In this document: positions 27,773-36,781 of the stretch, piece after piece
Numbering within the stretch: the first letter of the stretch is position 1
How the letters are laid out: every line of letters begins with the position of its first letter
Assembly (NCBI RefSeq): GCF_018336935.1
Contig: NZ_CP068771.1
Coordinates: 1,240,001 to 1,304,000, forward strand
Source of the DNA: Serratia plymuthica
Lineage (GTDB): Bacteria > Pseudomonadota > Gammaproteobacteria > Enterobacterales > Enterobacteriaceae
Length of the DNA: 64,000 nt
Direction: 5' to 3'
Notes under the pieces: model-generated
The model's input: the letters and a program-made list of their open reading frames with translations, nothing else
The model's database searches: none
What the model was told of the DNA's origin: nothing
Program-made: the position numbers and the translations under genes

Positions 27773-27788
27773 TGAAAAAATCGTGCCA
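27773..27788 (-). promoter_or_regulatory. sigma-54-type promoter candidate of glnHPQ
   Basis: On the minus strand TGGCACGATTTTTTCA carries a perfect -24 element (TGGCACG) and a weak -12 element (TTTCA in place of TTGCA) at the correct spacing. Transcription would start about 48 bases before the glnH ATG. E. coli glnH has a sigma-54 promoter in the same place. Confidence 0.65.
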
Positions 27789-27860
27789 TGTTTGCAACTA
27801 CTATAAAAACAAAGAGTTGTGATGCGATGTTGTGCCGCAAAGGCGTATTATTATTTTTAT

Positions 27861-27888
27861 GCACCAAATTGAGGCCCCAAAATGGTGC
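27861..27888. promoter_or_regulatory. NtrC-binding site candidates upstream of glnH
   Basis: GCCCCA-AAA-TGGTGC (27874-27888) matches the NtrC dyad GCACCA-N3-TGGTGC with one mismatch. A further GCACCA half-site lies at 27861 and a TGGTGC at 27903. The dyad is about 110 bases upstream of the sigma-54-like promoter, the usual enhancer distance. The remainder of the 27714-28084 gap holds no gene. Confidence 0.6.
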
Positions 27889-28084
27889 TTTGGGTTTCGT
27901 GCTGGTGCATCGGCCTATCATTAACCAAATAATGGGGGTGAAACAACCGATAGTTAACAGTTTCGCTTCAATATTGATAACTAACTCTAACTTTTATGAT
28001 TCACGATTGTTGCATATGGTGCAGGAGTGTTCGATAAGTACAGAAAATGGTTTCAGAAGCCGGCGCTCTTGATTGGCCGCTACC

Positions 28085-28351
28085 TTAGCGCAACTGGCTG
28101 TCTTTGCTTCCGCGCCGGTTATATAAGCCGCCGTCGGCCTGTTTTTTGTCCTGTTCGGCTTGGCAGGCCAGACAATAGCGGACGCCTTTTAACGCCTGGC
28201 GGCGCGCCAGAGGGATCTCTTCGCCGCATTCCTGACAATAACGTTCGCTTTCACCTTGACCCAGTGCATGTCGTGCACGTTGCACAGCGTCATCAACGGT
28301 GGAGTCGATTTGATCCTGTACGGCGCCATCCGCCGCCCATCCGTTTGCCAT
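28085..28351 (-). CDS. ybiI: YbiI, DksA/TraR-type C4 zinc-finger protein
   Basis: An 88-residue protein with a four-cysteine zinc finger (Cys39, Cys42, Cys60, Cys63: YCQECG ... YCLAC) and the C-terminal YNRRGSKDSQLR that I know from E. coli YbiI. Relatives bind in the RNA polymerase secondary channel, though YbiI itself is little studied. The start at 28351 gives the E. coli length. Confidence 0.93.
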   Translation of the reverse strand: MANGWAADGAVQDQIDSTVDDAVQRARHALGQGESERYCQECGEEIPLARRQALKGVRYCLACQAEQDKKQADGGLYNRRGSKDSQLR

Positions 28352-28458
28352 GGTGACCTCGCTTCGGTGTCTTCGCCGCATTCCTCTGCAGATAACGCCA
28401 CCGGTCGCTCTCTGATTAAACCTACTATGGGCGTTTTTTTGAGCAATTCAAGCGGCAC

Positions 28459-28498
28459 AAAAAGAAAAACAGGCCGGGAAAAAGCCCGCAGCCTGTTT
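28459..28498 (-). terminator. intrinsic terminator of dps
   Basis: On the minus strand AAACAGGC-TGCGGG ... CCCG-GCCTGTTT is followed by TTCTTTTT. A second hairpin (ACCCCGC-ATC-GCGGGGT, 28501-28517) lies just before it, so two hairpins in tandem end the dps message. Confidence 0.8.
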
Positions 28499-28539
28499 AA
28501 ACCCCGCGATGCGGGGTGGGGGATAGCCCTTACCCGGGG

Positions 28540-29043
28540 TTATTCAATATTGGATTCGATAAACCACAGGAATTTGTCCAGATCGCGTGATGCCGCAGTG
28601 AACATATCGGCAGTGTCTTCATCTTCCACTTCGGAGATGGCTTTGCGGATGTCGTTCGCCACTGCGCCATAGCGATCCGCCAAGGCTTTCAGATGTTCTT
28701 GCACGCTGTGGATGTTGGTTGGGTAGCTTTTCAGAGGGGTTTTATCGTTTACCACCTGCACGGTACCCAGCGCCACGCCGCCCAACTGCACTACGCGCTC
28801 GGCGAAGGTATCCTGATGATCGATGATCGCGGTGCGGAACCCGTCCAGCATTTCATGGACGGCAATAAAGTTGGCGCCGCGCATATTCCAGTGTGCCTGT
28901 TTGGTGATCAACGACAGGTCAATAAACTGCACGACCTGATGGTTCAGGGCCTTGATCGCGGCCAGTTTCGTTTTTTCGTCCATGTCATTACGGGTGTAAA
29001 GCAGATCAGAAGATTTCGTTTTCACCAGTTTAGCGGTACTCAT
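28540..29043 (-). CDS. dps: DNA-protection ferritin-like protein Dps
   Basis: A 167-residue dodecameric mini-ferritin, the same length as E. coli Dps. The ferroxidase-site residues His51, His63, Asp67, Asp78 and Glu82 are all in place (QAHWNMRG ... VHEMLDGF ... HQDTFAERV). The lysine-containing N-terminus ([15 protein letters not shown]) that binds DNA is present. It protects DNA from iron and peroxide in stationary phase. The start at 29043 is set by length and the AGAGGATATCTGAT leader. Confidence 0.97.
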   Translation of the reverse strand: MSTAKLVKTKSSDLLYTRNDMDEKTKLAAIKALNHQVVQFIDLSLITKQAHWNMRGANFIAVHEMLDGFRTAIIDHQDTFAERVVQLGGVALGTVQVVNDKTPLKSYPTNIHSVQEHLKALADRYGAVANDIRKAISEVEDEDTADMFTAASRDLDKFLWFIESNIE

Positions 29044-29085
29044 ATCAGATATCCTCTTTTTGGGTCGTTGTCCTATTTTGGTCAC

Positions 29086-29120
29086 GGAGGTAATTATAGC
29101 AGCCATATTCGTTCTTGCAG
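29086..29120 (-). promoter_or_regulatory. dps promoter candidate
   Basis: A perfect TATAAT -10 (plus coordinates 29093-29098) preceded by GC gives an RNA leader of about 43 bases. The -35 region is poor (GCTGCA), as expected of a promoter that needs an activator or the stationary-phase sigma factor. Confidence 0.5.
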
Positions 29121-29437
29121 CACAAAAAATGGCTATTGGATAAATAGGTCATAACGAATGGAAAATGGGAATTAAAAGTGAAAATACTATTTTCCTACCT
29201 TTTGTTTTTATAATTAATTGAATTATATGGTTTTTGTTTTGATTGGGAAGTGTGAGGAGAACAAGGGGGATAATTGATGTGTGAGGGCGATTAGCGTTAG
29301 GGTTTTTATTTTCAATAAGAGTGTGTTTTTAACGGTTAATTATTTTTCCAGCACGTTAATTGACTGTCAATTCAGGTTGATAGCTTGATAACATCTGGTT
29401 AAAATAATTTCTCCTCATTATTTATCGCTATAATCCT
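29121..29437. other. AT-rich gap between dps promoter and P-loop kinase gene
   Basis: About 300 bases that are markedly more AT-rich than the surrounding genes (runs such as TTTTTATAATTAATTGAATTATATGG). No gene or clear hairpin is seen. Such composition suits H-NS, IHF or Fis binding in dps control, but no specific site is claimed. Confidence 0.5.
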
Positions 29438-29977
29438 ATGAAAATTAACGTAGTGGGAACCAGCGGCAGTGGCAAAAGCACGGTGGCGCGTCAGTTGGCA
29501 GAGAAATTTGCCGTTCCTTATATCGAACTGGATACGCTGTTTTGGCGGCGGGACTGGCAAGGCACGCCGGATGACGAGTTTTTGGCCCGTCTCGCACAGG
29601 TATTGGGCGATGCGGACAGCGGCTGGGTGCTGGACGGCAATTATACCCGAACCAAATCGCTCAAATGGCGTGAGGTCGATTGGGTCGTGTGGGTGGACTA
29701 CGGGTTCTGCCGCACGTTGTTTCAGGCTGTGCGCCGTGCAGCCATGCGCGCCTGGACCCGCACTGAATTGTGGCCCGACACCGGGAATCGCGAGAGTTTT
29801 CGCCGCTCTTTTTTCAGCCGCGATTCGATAATTCTGTGGACTCTCAAAACCTACCGTAAAAACCGGACCGGTTACCTCGACGATATGAATGATGCCCGGT
29901 ATGGACACATCCGTTTTATTCGGCTGCGTTCACCCAGGCAGACCCTGAGGTTTATTCGTTCTTTGCCCCAAGGGTAA
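29438..29977 (+). CDS. P-loop adenylate kinase-like protein
   Basis: A 179-residue P-loop NTPase with Walker A GTSGSGKST at residues 7-15 and an adenylate kinase-like layout (YIELDTLFWRRDW; WVLDGNYTR), as in FlaR/topology-modulation-type proteins. It probably phosphorylates a small molecule; the substrate is unknown. It lies alone between dps and rhtA, where E. coli has no such gene. Confidence 0.85.
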   Translation: MKINVVGTSGSGKSTVARQLAEKFAVPYIELDTLFWRRDWQGTPDDEFLARLAQVLGDADSGWVLDGNYTRTKSLKWREVDWVVWVDYGFCRTLFQAVRRAAMRAWTRTELWPDTGNRESFRRSFFSRDSIILWTLKTYRKNRTGYLDDMNDARYGHIRFIRLRSPRQTLRFIRSLPQG

Positions 29978-30076
29978 TCGGTTACGGCAGCAGGCTGTAA
30001 TGCAATGCGCGTTCACCCCCGCTTTCTCGATAACCCCCGGCATTGCGCTTCTGACAAATGTGGGCGTCTCCGATTT

Positions 30077-30964
30077 TCAGGACAGTTTTTCGATTTGCGG
30101 TTTGGATTTGATGGTCAGAGTCGAGCCCATCGATGCCGTGATAATCGCCGCCAGAGCCAGCCATTGCGCGACTGTCAGGTGCTCATTAAGGAACAGCATG
30201 CCGGAAAGCGCCGCCATTGCCGGCTCCAGGCTCATCAGCGTGCCGAAGGTGCGCGCCGGGATTTTGGGCAGCGCGATGATCTCCAGCGAATAAGGCAGTG
30301 CGGTGGAGAGGATCGCGACCGCCAGCGCCGTGGGCAGAATATCGACATTCAGCAATACGCTACCGGCTTGCCAGGCCCCAATCGGGCAGAATACCAAAGC
30401 GGCTATCAGCGAACCGACCGCCACCGTGCCCGGCCCGTGATCGCCGCCGGCCTTCTGGCCAAAAATAATATAGACCGCCCAGCAGGCGCCTGCGCCAAGC
30501 GCACAAGCTGCGCCAAACGGGTCGATGCTGCCCATATCATGGCCAAGTGGCAACAGGAACCACAACCCGACCAACGCCAGCGCTACCCATAAAAAGTCGA
30601 TCGCGCGGCGTGAGGAAAACATGGCGACCGCCAGCGGCCCGGTGAACTCCAGCGCCACGGCGATACCGAGCGGCAGGGTGCGCAGCGAAAGGTAAAACAG
30701 GTAATTCATGGCGCCCAACGCCAGGCCATAGACCAGCAGCGGCAGGCGGCTGCCGGCGGCGAAACGCATGCGCCATGGGCGGAAGATAATAAACAGAATC
30801 AAGGTGCCGATGCTGAGGCGCAGGGTAGTGATCCCTTCCGCGCCGACCAGCGGAAACAGGCTTTTGGCCAGCGAGGCGCCGCCCTGGATCGATACCATGG
30901 CGATGACCAGCAAACAGATGGGGAGCAGCGCGGAAGGCGCTTTAGCGGGTGTAGACGCAGACAT
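30077..30964 (-). CDS. rhtA: threonine/homoserine exporter RhtA
   Basis: A 295-residue ten-segment EamA-fold exporter with the same length and neighbours (dps, ompX) as E. coli RhtA. VSIQGGASLAKSLFP and TLRLSIGTLILFIIFRPWR near the N-terminus and SLEPAMAALSGMLFLNE near the C-terminus are characteristic. It exports threonine and homoserine. The start at 30964 gives the family length. Confidence 0.96.
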   Translation of the reverse strand: MSASTPAKAPSALLPICLLVIAMVSIQGGASLAKSLFPLVGAEGITTLRLSIGTLILFIIFRPWRMRFAAGSRLPLLVYGLALGAMNYLFYLSLRTLPLGIAVALEFTGPLAVAMFSSRRAIDFLWVALALVGLWFLLPLGHDMGSIDPFGAACALGAGACWAVYIIFGQKAGGDHGPGTVAVGSLIAALVFCPIGAWQAGSVLLNVDILPTALAVAILSTALPYSLEIIALPKIPARTFGTLMSLEPAMAALSGMLFLNEHLTVAQWLALAAIITASMGSTLTIKSKPQIEKLS

Positions 30965-31363
30965 CCTTATGAGCCTTTTGTTCGCCTTCCACAGCCTTGG
31001 GAAGACAGTCGAAATCCGGATGAGGGCAGTGTAAATGAAATGGGGCAAATGTGTCTGCGAAAAGCGTACAAAACGATAAAAGCTGCCACCTTCCTGCACC
31101 AAACAAGCAGATGTGGTCAAAAAATGCGCATTTATTTCGGAATTGTCTGGATATTAAATAGGTGATTGTTGTCACACAAACGAGTAGAATGCGGCTCGAA
31201 AATAGAGCGAAAAGAAGCAGATACACTGTTCTTGAAATCTTATGTTACACGATATAAAGCGTTAGACACTCATTTTAAGGCAGAGTTTCACGCTAATTTT
31301 TGCTATATTTTCAATGCATGAACAAATGGATTTACTTAAAAATATAACGCGTTTGAGGTGGTT
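30965..31363. other. rhtA-ompX intergenic region
   Basis: A 399-base divergent promoter region. An extended -10 (TGCTATATT, 31301-31309) is the likely ompX promoter, leaving a leader of about 45-50 bases. In E. coli this gap holds rybA/mntS; I see no MntS-like frame here. The region is AT-rich and otherwise unexplained. Confidence 0.5.
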
Positions 31364-31882
31364 ATGAAAAAAATTGCATGTCTTTCCGCAGTAGCAGCCT
31401 GTGTATTAGCAGTAACCGCAGGTACCGCATTCGCTGGTCAGAGCACCGTATCCGCTGGCTATGCGCAGGGTGACTTCCAAGGCGTTGCCAACAAAGCCGA
31501 CGGTTTCAACCTGAAGTACCGTTACGAGTTCGACAACAGCCCACTGGGCGTGATCGGTTCCTTTACCCATCTGGAAAAGAACGGTTCTCAAGACGGTTAC
31601 TACGGTAAAGCGCAGTACAACTCTATCACTGCCGGTCCAGCTTACCGTTTCAACGACTGGGCAAGCATCTACGGTGTAGTTGGTGTTGGCTACGGCAAAA
31701 ACATCGATAATGCACAAGATGGCACCGATCGTAACGGCAACAGCGACTACGGCTTCACTTACGGCGCTGGTCTGCAGTTCAACCCAATCCAGGAAGTTGC
31801 TCTGGACGTAGGTTACGAGCAGAGCCGCATCCGCAGTGTTGACGTTGGCACCTGGATGGTTGGCGTAGGCTACCGTTTCTAA
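31364..31882 (+). CDS. ompX: outer-membrane protein OmpX
   Basis: A 172-residue eight-stranded outer-membrane barrel of the Ail/Lom/OmpX family. The signal peptide (MKKIACLSAVAACVLAVTAG, ending TAFA) is followed by GQSTVSAGYAQG. YRYEFDNSPLGVIGSFTH, AGPAYRFNDWASIYG and the C-terminal VGVGYRF are diagnostic. It acts in surface adhesion and serum interaction in relatives. The start at 31364 has TGAGG upstream; a GTG two codons earlier is less likely. Confidence 0.97.
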   Translation: MKKIACLSAVAACVLAVTAGTAFAGQSTVSAGYAQGDFQGVANKADGFNLKYRYEFDNSPLGVIGSFTHLEKNGSQDGYYGKAQYNSITAGPAYRFNDWASIYGVVGVGYGKNIDNAQDGTDRNGNSDYGFTYGAGLQFNPIQEVALDVGYEQSRIRSVDVGTWMVGVGYRF

Positions 31883-31935
31883 GATTTCTCCATGCCTGCG
31901 GGCGTGAGCGTACGGCGCAGTTGGCCGTACCGGAT

Positions 31936-31964
31936 AAAAATCCGCCTTCGGGCGGATTTTTTTT
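31936..31964. terminator. bidirectional intrinsic terminator after ompX
   Basis: AAAAA-TCCGCC-TTCG-GGCGGA-TTTTTTTT: a tight stem with a UUCG-type loop and T-tracts both ways. It serves ompX (plus) and the nitrilase gene (minus). Confidence 0.92.
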
Positions 31965-31979
31965 GCCTGAAATTCGGCG

Positions 31980-32963
31980 CTATTTACCCAGTTTTTGCGT
32001 CGGTTGCGACGAGAAGCGGGCGCTCCGGGCATCGCGCTCGTAACCCTGCGGTTCCGTAAGGATGTCATATAACGCCGGCCGACGACCCTGGATCCAGCGG
32101 CGCCCGGTGCTGAGCGGGATCAGCGACAGATCGAGATCGGCGATCACCATGTTATCTTCTGCCGCCCAGGTCTCCGCCAGAATACGGCCATAGGGATCAA
32201 GGATCATCGCGTTGCCTGTGCGCACTTCGTCGTCATCGCGACCCACGCCGTTGCTGAACAGAATAAACAGGCCGTTGTCATGTGCGCGCGCCGGTAACCA
32301 GCGCATCAGCCAGCCACGGCCATGTTCGCCCCGAAAGGCTTCTTCTATCGCCGCCGGATGGTCTTTGCGCTGCTGCCATAGCGCCAGCGGGATCGGTTTC
32401 ATGCCGTGTGGGCTGCGCGAGTGGGTGCCACCTGTCTGGTGCGGTGCCAGCAGCACGTCCGCTCCCAGCAGGGTGGTAGCGCGTACGTTTTCCACCAAGT
32501 TATTGTCCCAGCAAATCAGAACGCCCATCCGCACCCCCCAGGGAGTATCGAACACGGTAAAGCTGTCGCCGCTGGCTATCGCCTCATGTTCAAAGGCGTG
32601 CAGTTTGCGGTGGACGTGAAGGGCGCCGTCGGGCAGGCATACGGCGTAGGCGTTGTAATAGTTGCCATCCTCGCCCAACTCGATCAACCCGACGCCGATT
32701 GCCATATTATAGCGTTCCGCCAACGGACGAATGCGCGCCAGCGAAGGGCTGTCGGCGATAGGTTCCGCCAGCGCGCCAATTTCGCCGGCGCTGAGGTGCC
32801 TTACGTGCCAGTAGCCGGTAATGCACATTTCCGGAAAGGTTAATACCTGGATCTGTTCGGCGGCGGCGCGGGCGATAAAGCCCTCCATCACCGACAGGTT
32901 GTAGTTTTTATCATTGGCGCGATGCTGAAATTGCACCGTCGCGGCGCGCAGAGAGGTTGTCAT
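31980..32963 (-). CDS. nitrilase-superfamily amidohydrolase
   Basis: A 327-residue carbon-nitrogen hydrolase. The Glu-Lys-Cys triad is visible: Glu45 in TFPEMCITGYW, Lys120 in HRKLHAFE and Cys151 in LICWDNN. It hydrolyses a nitrile, amide or carbamoyl compound; the exact substrate is not readable. The C-terminus (RFSSQPTQKLGK) is extended. It is divergent from a LysR regulator with a perfect inverted repeat between them. Confidence 0.9.
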   Translation of the reverse strand: MTTSLRAATVQFQHRANDKNYNLSVMEGFIARAAAEQIQVLTFPEMCITGYWHVRHLSAGEIGALAEPIADSPSLARIRPLAERYNMAIGVGLIELGEDGNYYNAYAVCLPDGALHVHRKLHAFEHEAIASGDSFTVFDTPWGVRMGVLICWDNNLVENVRATTLLGADVLLAPHQTGGTHSRSPHGMKPIPLALWQQRKDHPAAIEEAFRGEHGRGWLMRWLPARAHDNGLFILFSNGVGRDDDEVRTGNAMILDPYGRILAETWAAEDNMVIADLDLSLIPLSTGRRWIQGRRPALYDILTEPQGYERDARSARFSSQPTQKLGK

Positions 32964-33007
32964 AAGGTTACCTTTGGCTGTTATCTTGCGTTGATTACAG
33001 CAGGCAT

Positions 33008-33028
33008 ATTGATTACTGTATAATCAAT
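33008..33028. promoter_or_regulatory. perfect inverted repeat, LysR-type operator candidate
   Basis: ATTGATTA-CTGTA-TAATCAAT is an exact 8-bp dyad with a 5-base spacer, containing the T-N11-A pattern of LysR regulators. It lies 28 bases before the LysR start and 45 before the nitrilase start. A further GTTGATTAC half-site lies at about 32990. Confidence 0.65.
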
Positions 33029-33056
33029 TAAATTCCTGAATCGATAACCTGGTGGA

Positions 33057-33932
33057 ATGGATATAAAACAACTGCGCGCCTTCGTGGTGCTGGTCGAACA
33101 GGGTAATTATCGCCTGGCCGCGGAGCGGCTGTGCATCACTCAGCCGGCGTTGAGCAAACAGATACAGGCGCTGGAAACACTGCTGGGGACCCGGCTGTTT
33201 AACCGTGGCCGTCAGGGCGCTCAGCTTACCGCCAGCGGGCAGCGGTTGTATCCCGAAGCCCAGGCGTTGGTCGATCGGCATCTGCAGTTTCAGCAGCACG
33301 CTCTGCGGGTGGTGCAAGGGGCTGCGGGGCGGCTGGCGCTCGGGTTTGGCCTGTCCAGCTTCCATTTGGCGCCGCAGTTGGTCGCCGCCTTCCGCCAACG
33401 TTTTCCCGCGGTTGCCGTGGGGTTGGAGGATTTGCCTTCGGAGCGGCAATATCAGCTGTTATTGCAGGGCGAATTGCAGGTGGGGTTCGTGCGGTTACCG
33501 GTCAGTGCGCCGTTGCGGGCCACGGCATTGCTGAGCGATCGGCTGGTATTGGCGGCGCCATCGGCGCTGGCGCTGCGAGCGGAAACCCTGATGGCGCGAT
33601 TTAACTCGTTGCCGCTGTTGCAACTGACGCCAAAACGCGGGCGCGGTCTGAGCGATCAGTCGTTGCGCTTTATTGCCGCGCATCAATTGACGCCGAATGT
33701 GGTGCAGCAGGCCGGCGACATCCAGACGCTGCTGGCGTTGGTCGCCGCGGGCATTGGCGTGGCGCTGTTGCCGCACAGCGTCACCCATATTGTGCCGACG
33801 GGCATCGATATCTTGCCGTTAAGCGGTGAGGCGACCGAATGGCAGGTGGGCATTGCCTGGAACCCGCAGCAACCCGACGCGTTGCGGGATAATTTTATTC
33901 AGGTTGCGCTGGCGACGGTGCAGGTGCCTTAA
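33057..33932 (+). CDS. LysR-family transcriptional regulator
   Basis: A 291-residue LysR-type regulator. The helix-turn-helix is at about residues 3-60 (AAERLCITQPALSKQIQALE) and the effector domain at 90-290. It is divergent from the nitrilase-family gene and most likely controls it through the dyad at 33008-33028. The effector is unknown, perhaps the amide/nitrile substrate. Confidence 0.94.
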   Translation: MDIKQLRAFVVLVEQGNYRLAAERLCITQPALSKQIQALETLLGTRLFNRGRQGAQLTASGQRLYPEAQALVDRHLQFQQHALRVVQGAAGRLALGFGLSSFHLAPQLVAAFRQRFPAVAVGLEDLPSERQYQLLLQGELQVGFVRLPVSAPLRATALLSDRLVLAAPSALALRAETLMARFNSLPLLQLTPKRGRGLSDQSLRFIAAHQLTPNVVQQAGDIQTLLALVAAGIGVALLPHSVTHIVPTGIDILPLSGEATEWQVGIAWNPQQPDALRDNFIQVALATVQVP

Positions 33933-33941
33933 AGCCCTCGT

Positions 33942-34472
33942 TCATAAGGAGCAGTGCATCACCACAATCGGCTTCTGGTGGTATTCACTGCGGTGACTTT
34001 CGCTAAAACCGACTTTTCTCGCCAATGCCAGCGAAGGCTGGTTCTCCGGCGAGATAATGCATACCGCCTTATCGCTGGGTAAGTGCTCTTTCCCCCAGGC
34101 CAACGCCGCCCGCAACGCTTCGGTGGCATACCCTTTGCCTTGAGCCGCCGTAACCAGCGTCCAGCCCATCTCCGGGGCGTCGAGCGCCGGGGTAATAGTG
34201 CGCTGGAAGTCGGAAAAACCGATGCCGCCAAGATAAGCGCCGCTGATTTTATCGCGTACCGCCCAGTAGCCATAACCTAATAGCGCCCAGTGGCCGACGT
34301 AACGCATCAGGCGGCCCCAGGAGTCTTCACCATCCCTTGGGGTGCCGCCGATATAGCGCACCACCTCGGGATCGGCCCACATGGCGGCCAGCGATTCAAA
34401 GTCGTCAAGTGTATGCGCATCCAGGCGTAAACGTTCGGTCAGCAGCGGTGGGGCGGTGGTGATAAGCGGCAT
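33942..34472 (-). CDS. GNAT-family (RimJ/RimL-type) N-acetyltransferase
   Basis: A 176-residue acetyltransferase of the RimJ-like Acetyltransf_3 group: LTERLRLDAHTLDDFESLAAMWADPEVVRYIGG at the N-terminus (in pieces) and the CoA-binding AQGKGYATEALRAAL, then ISPENQPSLALARKVGF. The start at 34472 places AGGA 7 bases upstream. The target, a protein N-terminus or small molecule, is unknown. Confidence 0.9.
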   Translation of the reverse strand: MPLITTAPPLLTERLRLDAHTLDDFESLAAMWADPEVVRYIGGTPRDGEDSWGRLMRYVGHWALLGYGYWAVRDKISGAYLGGIGFSDFQRTITPALDAPEMGWTLVTAAQGKGYATEALRAALAWGKEHLPSDKAVCIISPENQPSLALARKVGFSESHRSEYHQKPIVVMHCSL

Positions 34473-34523
34473 TGTTTTTTCCTGCACAGAACCAAAAGCG
34501 GTCTGTGCAGTATGCCAGAGAAA

Positions 34524-35894
34524 TTACACCGCCAGCCACAGCAACCAGGTAAACAGGAAACCGCTCAGGCCGAGTAGTGTGGTCAGTACCGTCCAGGTTT
34601 TCAGGCCATCGGCGACCGACATGCCGAGGTATTTGGTGACGATCCAAAAACCGGAGTCATTCACATGCGACAAGCCCAGTCCGCCGAAGCAGGTGGCGAG
34701 AGTGACCAGCACCAGTTGTAGCTGATTCAGTCCGCTGACCGCTTCCGACAGCAAACCCCCGGTCGTCAGGATAGCCACTGTGGCAGATCCTTGTGAGGCA
34801 CGCAGAGCCAGCGAGATGATAAAGGCCGCCGGAATCAACGGCAGGCCGATGGTGGTCAGGACATCGGCCAAGGCTTTGCCAACGCCGGATTCCACCAGGA
34901 CTTTACCGAACACGCCGCCCGCGCCGGTCACCAGGATCACCACGGCGGCAGTAGGCAGCGCCGCGCCCATGACGTCGCTGGTATGCTGCAGGCTCCAGCC
35001 GCGACGCATCGCCAGAAAATAGAACGCCAGCAGCAGGGCAATCATTAACGCCACCGCCGGTGCGCCGAGCAGCGACAATGTATCGCGCAACGCCGAACCC
35101 GGTGCGAGCAGCGTGGCGGAAACGGTGCCCAGCATGATGATTGCTATCGGGATTACGATCAGCGCGGCCACCAGGCCGGCACCAGGTGGATTGATGCGAT
35201 CGCTTAACGGCGCTTTGCCTTCAGGCGCCGGTTCCGGTGCCGCCAGTTGCAACTGTTCCAGCACCTCGATCGACAGCGGATAGGTTTTGCGGTTTAACCA
35301 CTTCGCCGCAAAATAGCCGATAACGCCTACCGGAATGCAGATCGCGAGGCCGATAATGGTCAGCCAGCCGATGTCAGCGTTCAACAATCCGGCAGCGGCG
35401 ACCGGGCCGGGATGCGGCGGCAGGGCGACGTGCACCGTCAGCATCACGCCGGCCATCGGCAGACCGAACTTCAGCGGTGAAACTTTAGCGACCTTGGCAA
35501 AACCGTAGATGATCGGTGCCAGGATGATAAAGCCGACGTCGAAAAAGACCGGGATGCCGAGAATAAATGCGGCGGTGGTCAGTGCGGCAACGGTGCGCTT
35601 TGGCCCCAAAGCCTTGCTGAAGCGTTGGGCCAGCGATTCTGCGCCGCCGGAATGCTCGATCATTCGGCCGAGCATGGCGCCCAAACCGATGATAATGGTC
35701 ACCGAACCCAGTACGCCGCCCATTCCGGCGGTCATCACTTTCATTACTTCACCGGTAGGAATGCCGCTGGCCAACGCCACCAGCAGGCTGACCACCAACA
35801 GGGCGACAAAGGGTTGGATCTTGGCCTTTATGACCATCAGCAGGAGCAGCACCACACCTAATACGGCAATCGTCAAAAGCATAGAAGTAGACAT
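34524..35894 (-). CDS. ygbN: GntP-family transporter YgbN
   Basis: A 456-residue gluconate:H+ symporter-family permease with 12-14 segments. Signatures include FFDVGFIILAPIIYGFAK, HVALPPHPGPVAAAGLL and LSHVNDSGFWIVTKYLGMS. As the last gene of the ltnD-otnK-otnC-otnI-ygbN run it probably imports the tetronate (threonate/erythronate) substrate. It lies 107 bases after otnI. Confidence 0.93.
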   Translation of the reverse strand: MSTSMLLTIAVLGVVLLLLMVIKAKIQPFVALLVVSLLVALASGIPTGEVMKVMTAGMGGVLGSVTIIIGLGAMLGRMIEHSGGAESLAQRFSKALGPKRTVAALTTAAFILGIPVFFDVGFIILAPIIYGFAKVAKVSPLKFGLPMAGVMLTVHVALPPHPGPVAAAGLLNADIGWLTIIGLAICIPVGVIGYFAAKWLNRKTYPLSIEVLEQLQLAAPEPAPEGKAPLSDRINPPGAGLVAALIVIPIAIIMLGTVSATLLAPGSALRDTLSLLGAPAVALMIALLLAFYFLAMRRGWSLQHTSDVMGAALPTAAVVILVTGAGGVFGKVLVESGVGKALADVLTTIGLPLIPAAFIISLALRASQGSATVAILTTGGLLSEAVSGLNQLQLVLVTLATCFGGLGLSHVNDSGFWIVTKYLGMSVADGLKTWTVLTTLLGLSGFLFTWLLWLAV

Positions 35895-36001
35895 GGAATA
35901 GCCTTATTCGGGTAAGAGTCAGGCACCGCGATCGCCGGTGGGCGATACGGGTGAGTTTAATTTTTATGTCGTTGCAGGCTAGCGGCTGGTAGACCGGCCT
36001 C

Positions 36002-36778
36002 TTACAGGTAAGGTTTTATCCAACCCAGCCCGGCGCAGGTCTCGCCGCGCGGGCGATATTCACAACCGATCCAGCCTCGATAGCCGATGGCATCCAGTTG
36101 GGCGAACAGCCACGGGTAGTTCAGTTCGCCGTCATCCGGTTCATGGCGATCCGGCACCGAGGCAATCTGAATATGAGCGTAGCGTCTGGCCAGGGAGTGC
36201 ATCAGTCCGCTGATGTTGCCGTCCACCAGTTGGGCATGGAAAAAGTCGAACTGAACGAAGACGTTCGGTCGATCGATGGCTTCGAGCAGCTCTGCCGCCT
36301 GGTGTTGGCTGGAGAACAGGTAATGGGGTTTGACCGCTGGGCTGAGCGCTTCGATCAGCACCTTGACGCCGTGGTTGGCGAAGCTGTCCGCAGCATAGCG
36401 GATATTGTCGATAAAGGTATCACGGTAGCGCTGCCAGTCTTCGCCTGGGGGAACGACGCCGGCCATCACATGTACGCTGGGGCAGTTCAGTGCAATGGCG
36501 TAGGTCAGGGCGCGGTCGATATCCGCGCGCGCCTCTTGCTGGCGGCCCGGTATTGCCGCCAACCCCCACTCACCGGCTTCGACATTGCCGGGAGCGGTAT
36601 TGAACAGCACCTGCTGCAAACCGTTGCTGCGCAATTTTTCCGCCAGCAGCGCGGCCGGATAGTCGTAGGGAAACAGGAACTCCACGGCGTTAAAACCTTG
36701 TGCGGCCGCGGCCTCGAACCGCGCCAAAAACGGCAGCTCGTTGAACATCATCGATAAATTGGCAGCAAATTTAGGCAT
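36002..36778 (-). CDS. otnI: 2-oxo-tetronate isomerase OtnI
   Basis: A 258-residue TIM barrel of the hydroxypyruvate isomerase-like family (YgbM): [21 protein letters not shown] at the start, [10 protein letters not shown] with the metal-binding Glu, and IGCEYRPRG near the end. In the pathway worked out for DUF1537 operons, OtnI converts 2-oxo-tetronate to 3-oxo-tetronate. It lies 3 bases downstream of otnC. Confidence 0.93.
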   Translation of the reverse strand: MPKFAANLSMMFNELPFLARFEAAAAQGFNAVEFLFPYDYPAALLAEKLRSNGLQQVLFNTAPGNVEAGEWGLAAIPGRQQEARADIDRALTYAIALNCPSVHVMAGVVPPGEDWQRYRDTFIDNIRYAADSFANHGVKVLIEALSPAVKPHYLFSSQHQAAELLEAIDRPNVFVQFDFFHAQLVDGNISGLMHSLARRYAHIQIASVPDRHEPDDGELNYPWLFAQLDAIGYRGWIGCEYRPRGETCAGLGWIKPYL

Positions 36779-36781
36779 GGT

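Noticed and set aside
30965..31363. An mntS/rybA locus as in E. coli between rhtA and ompX.
   Set aside because: No short frame resembling MntS could be found on either strand.
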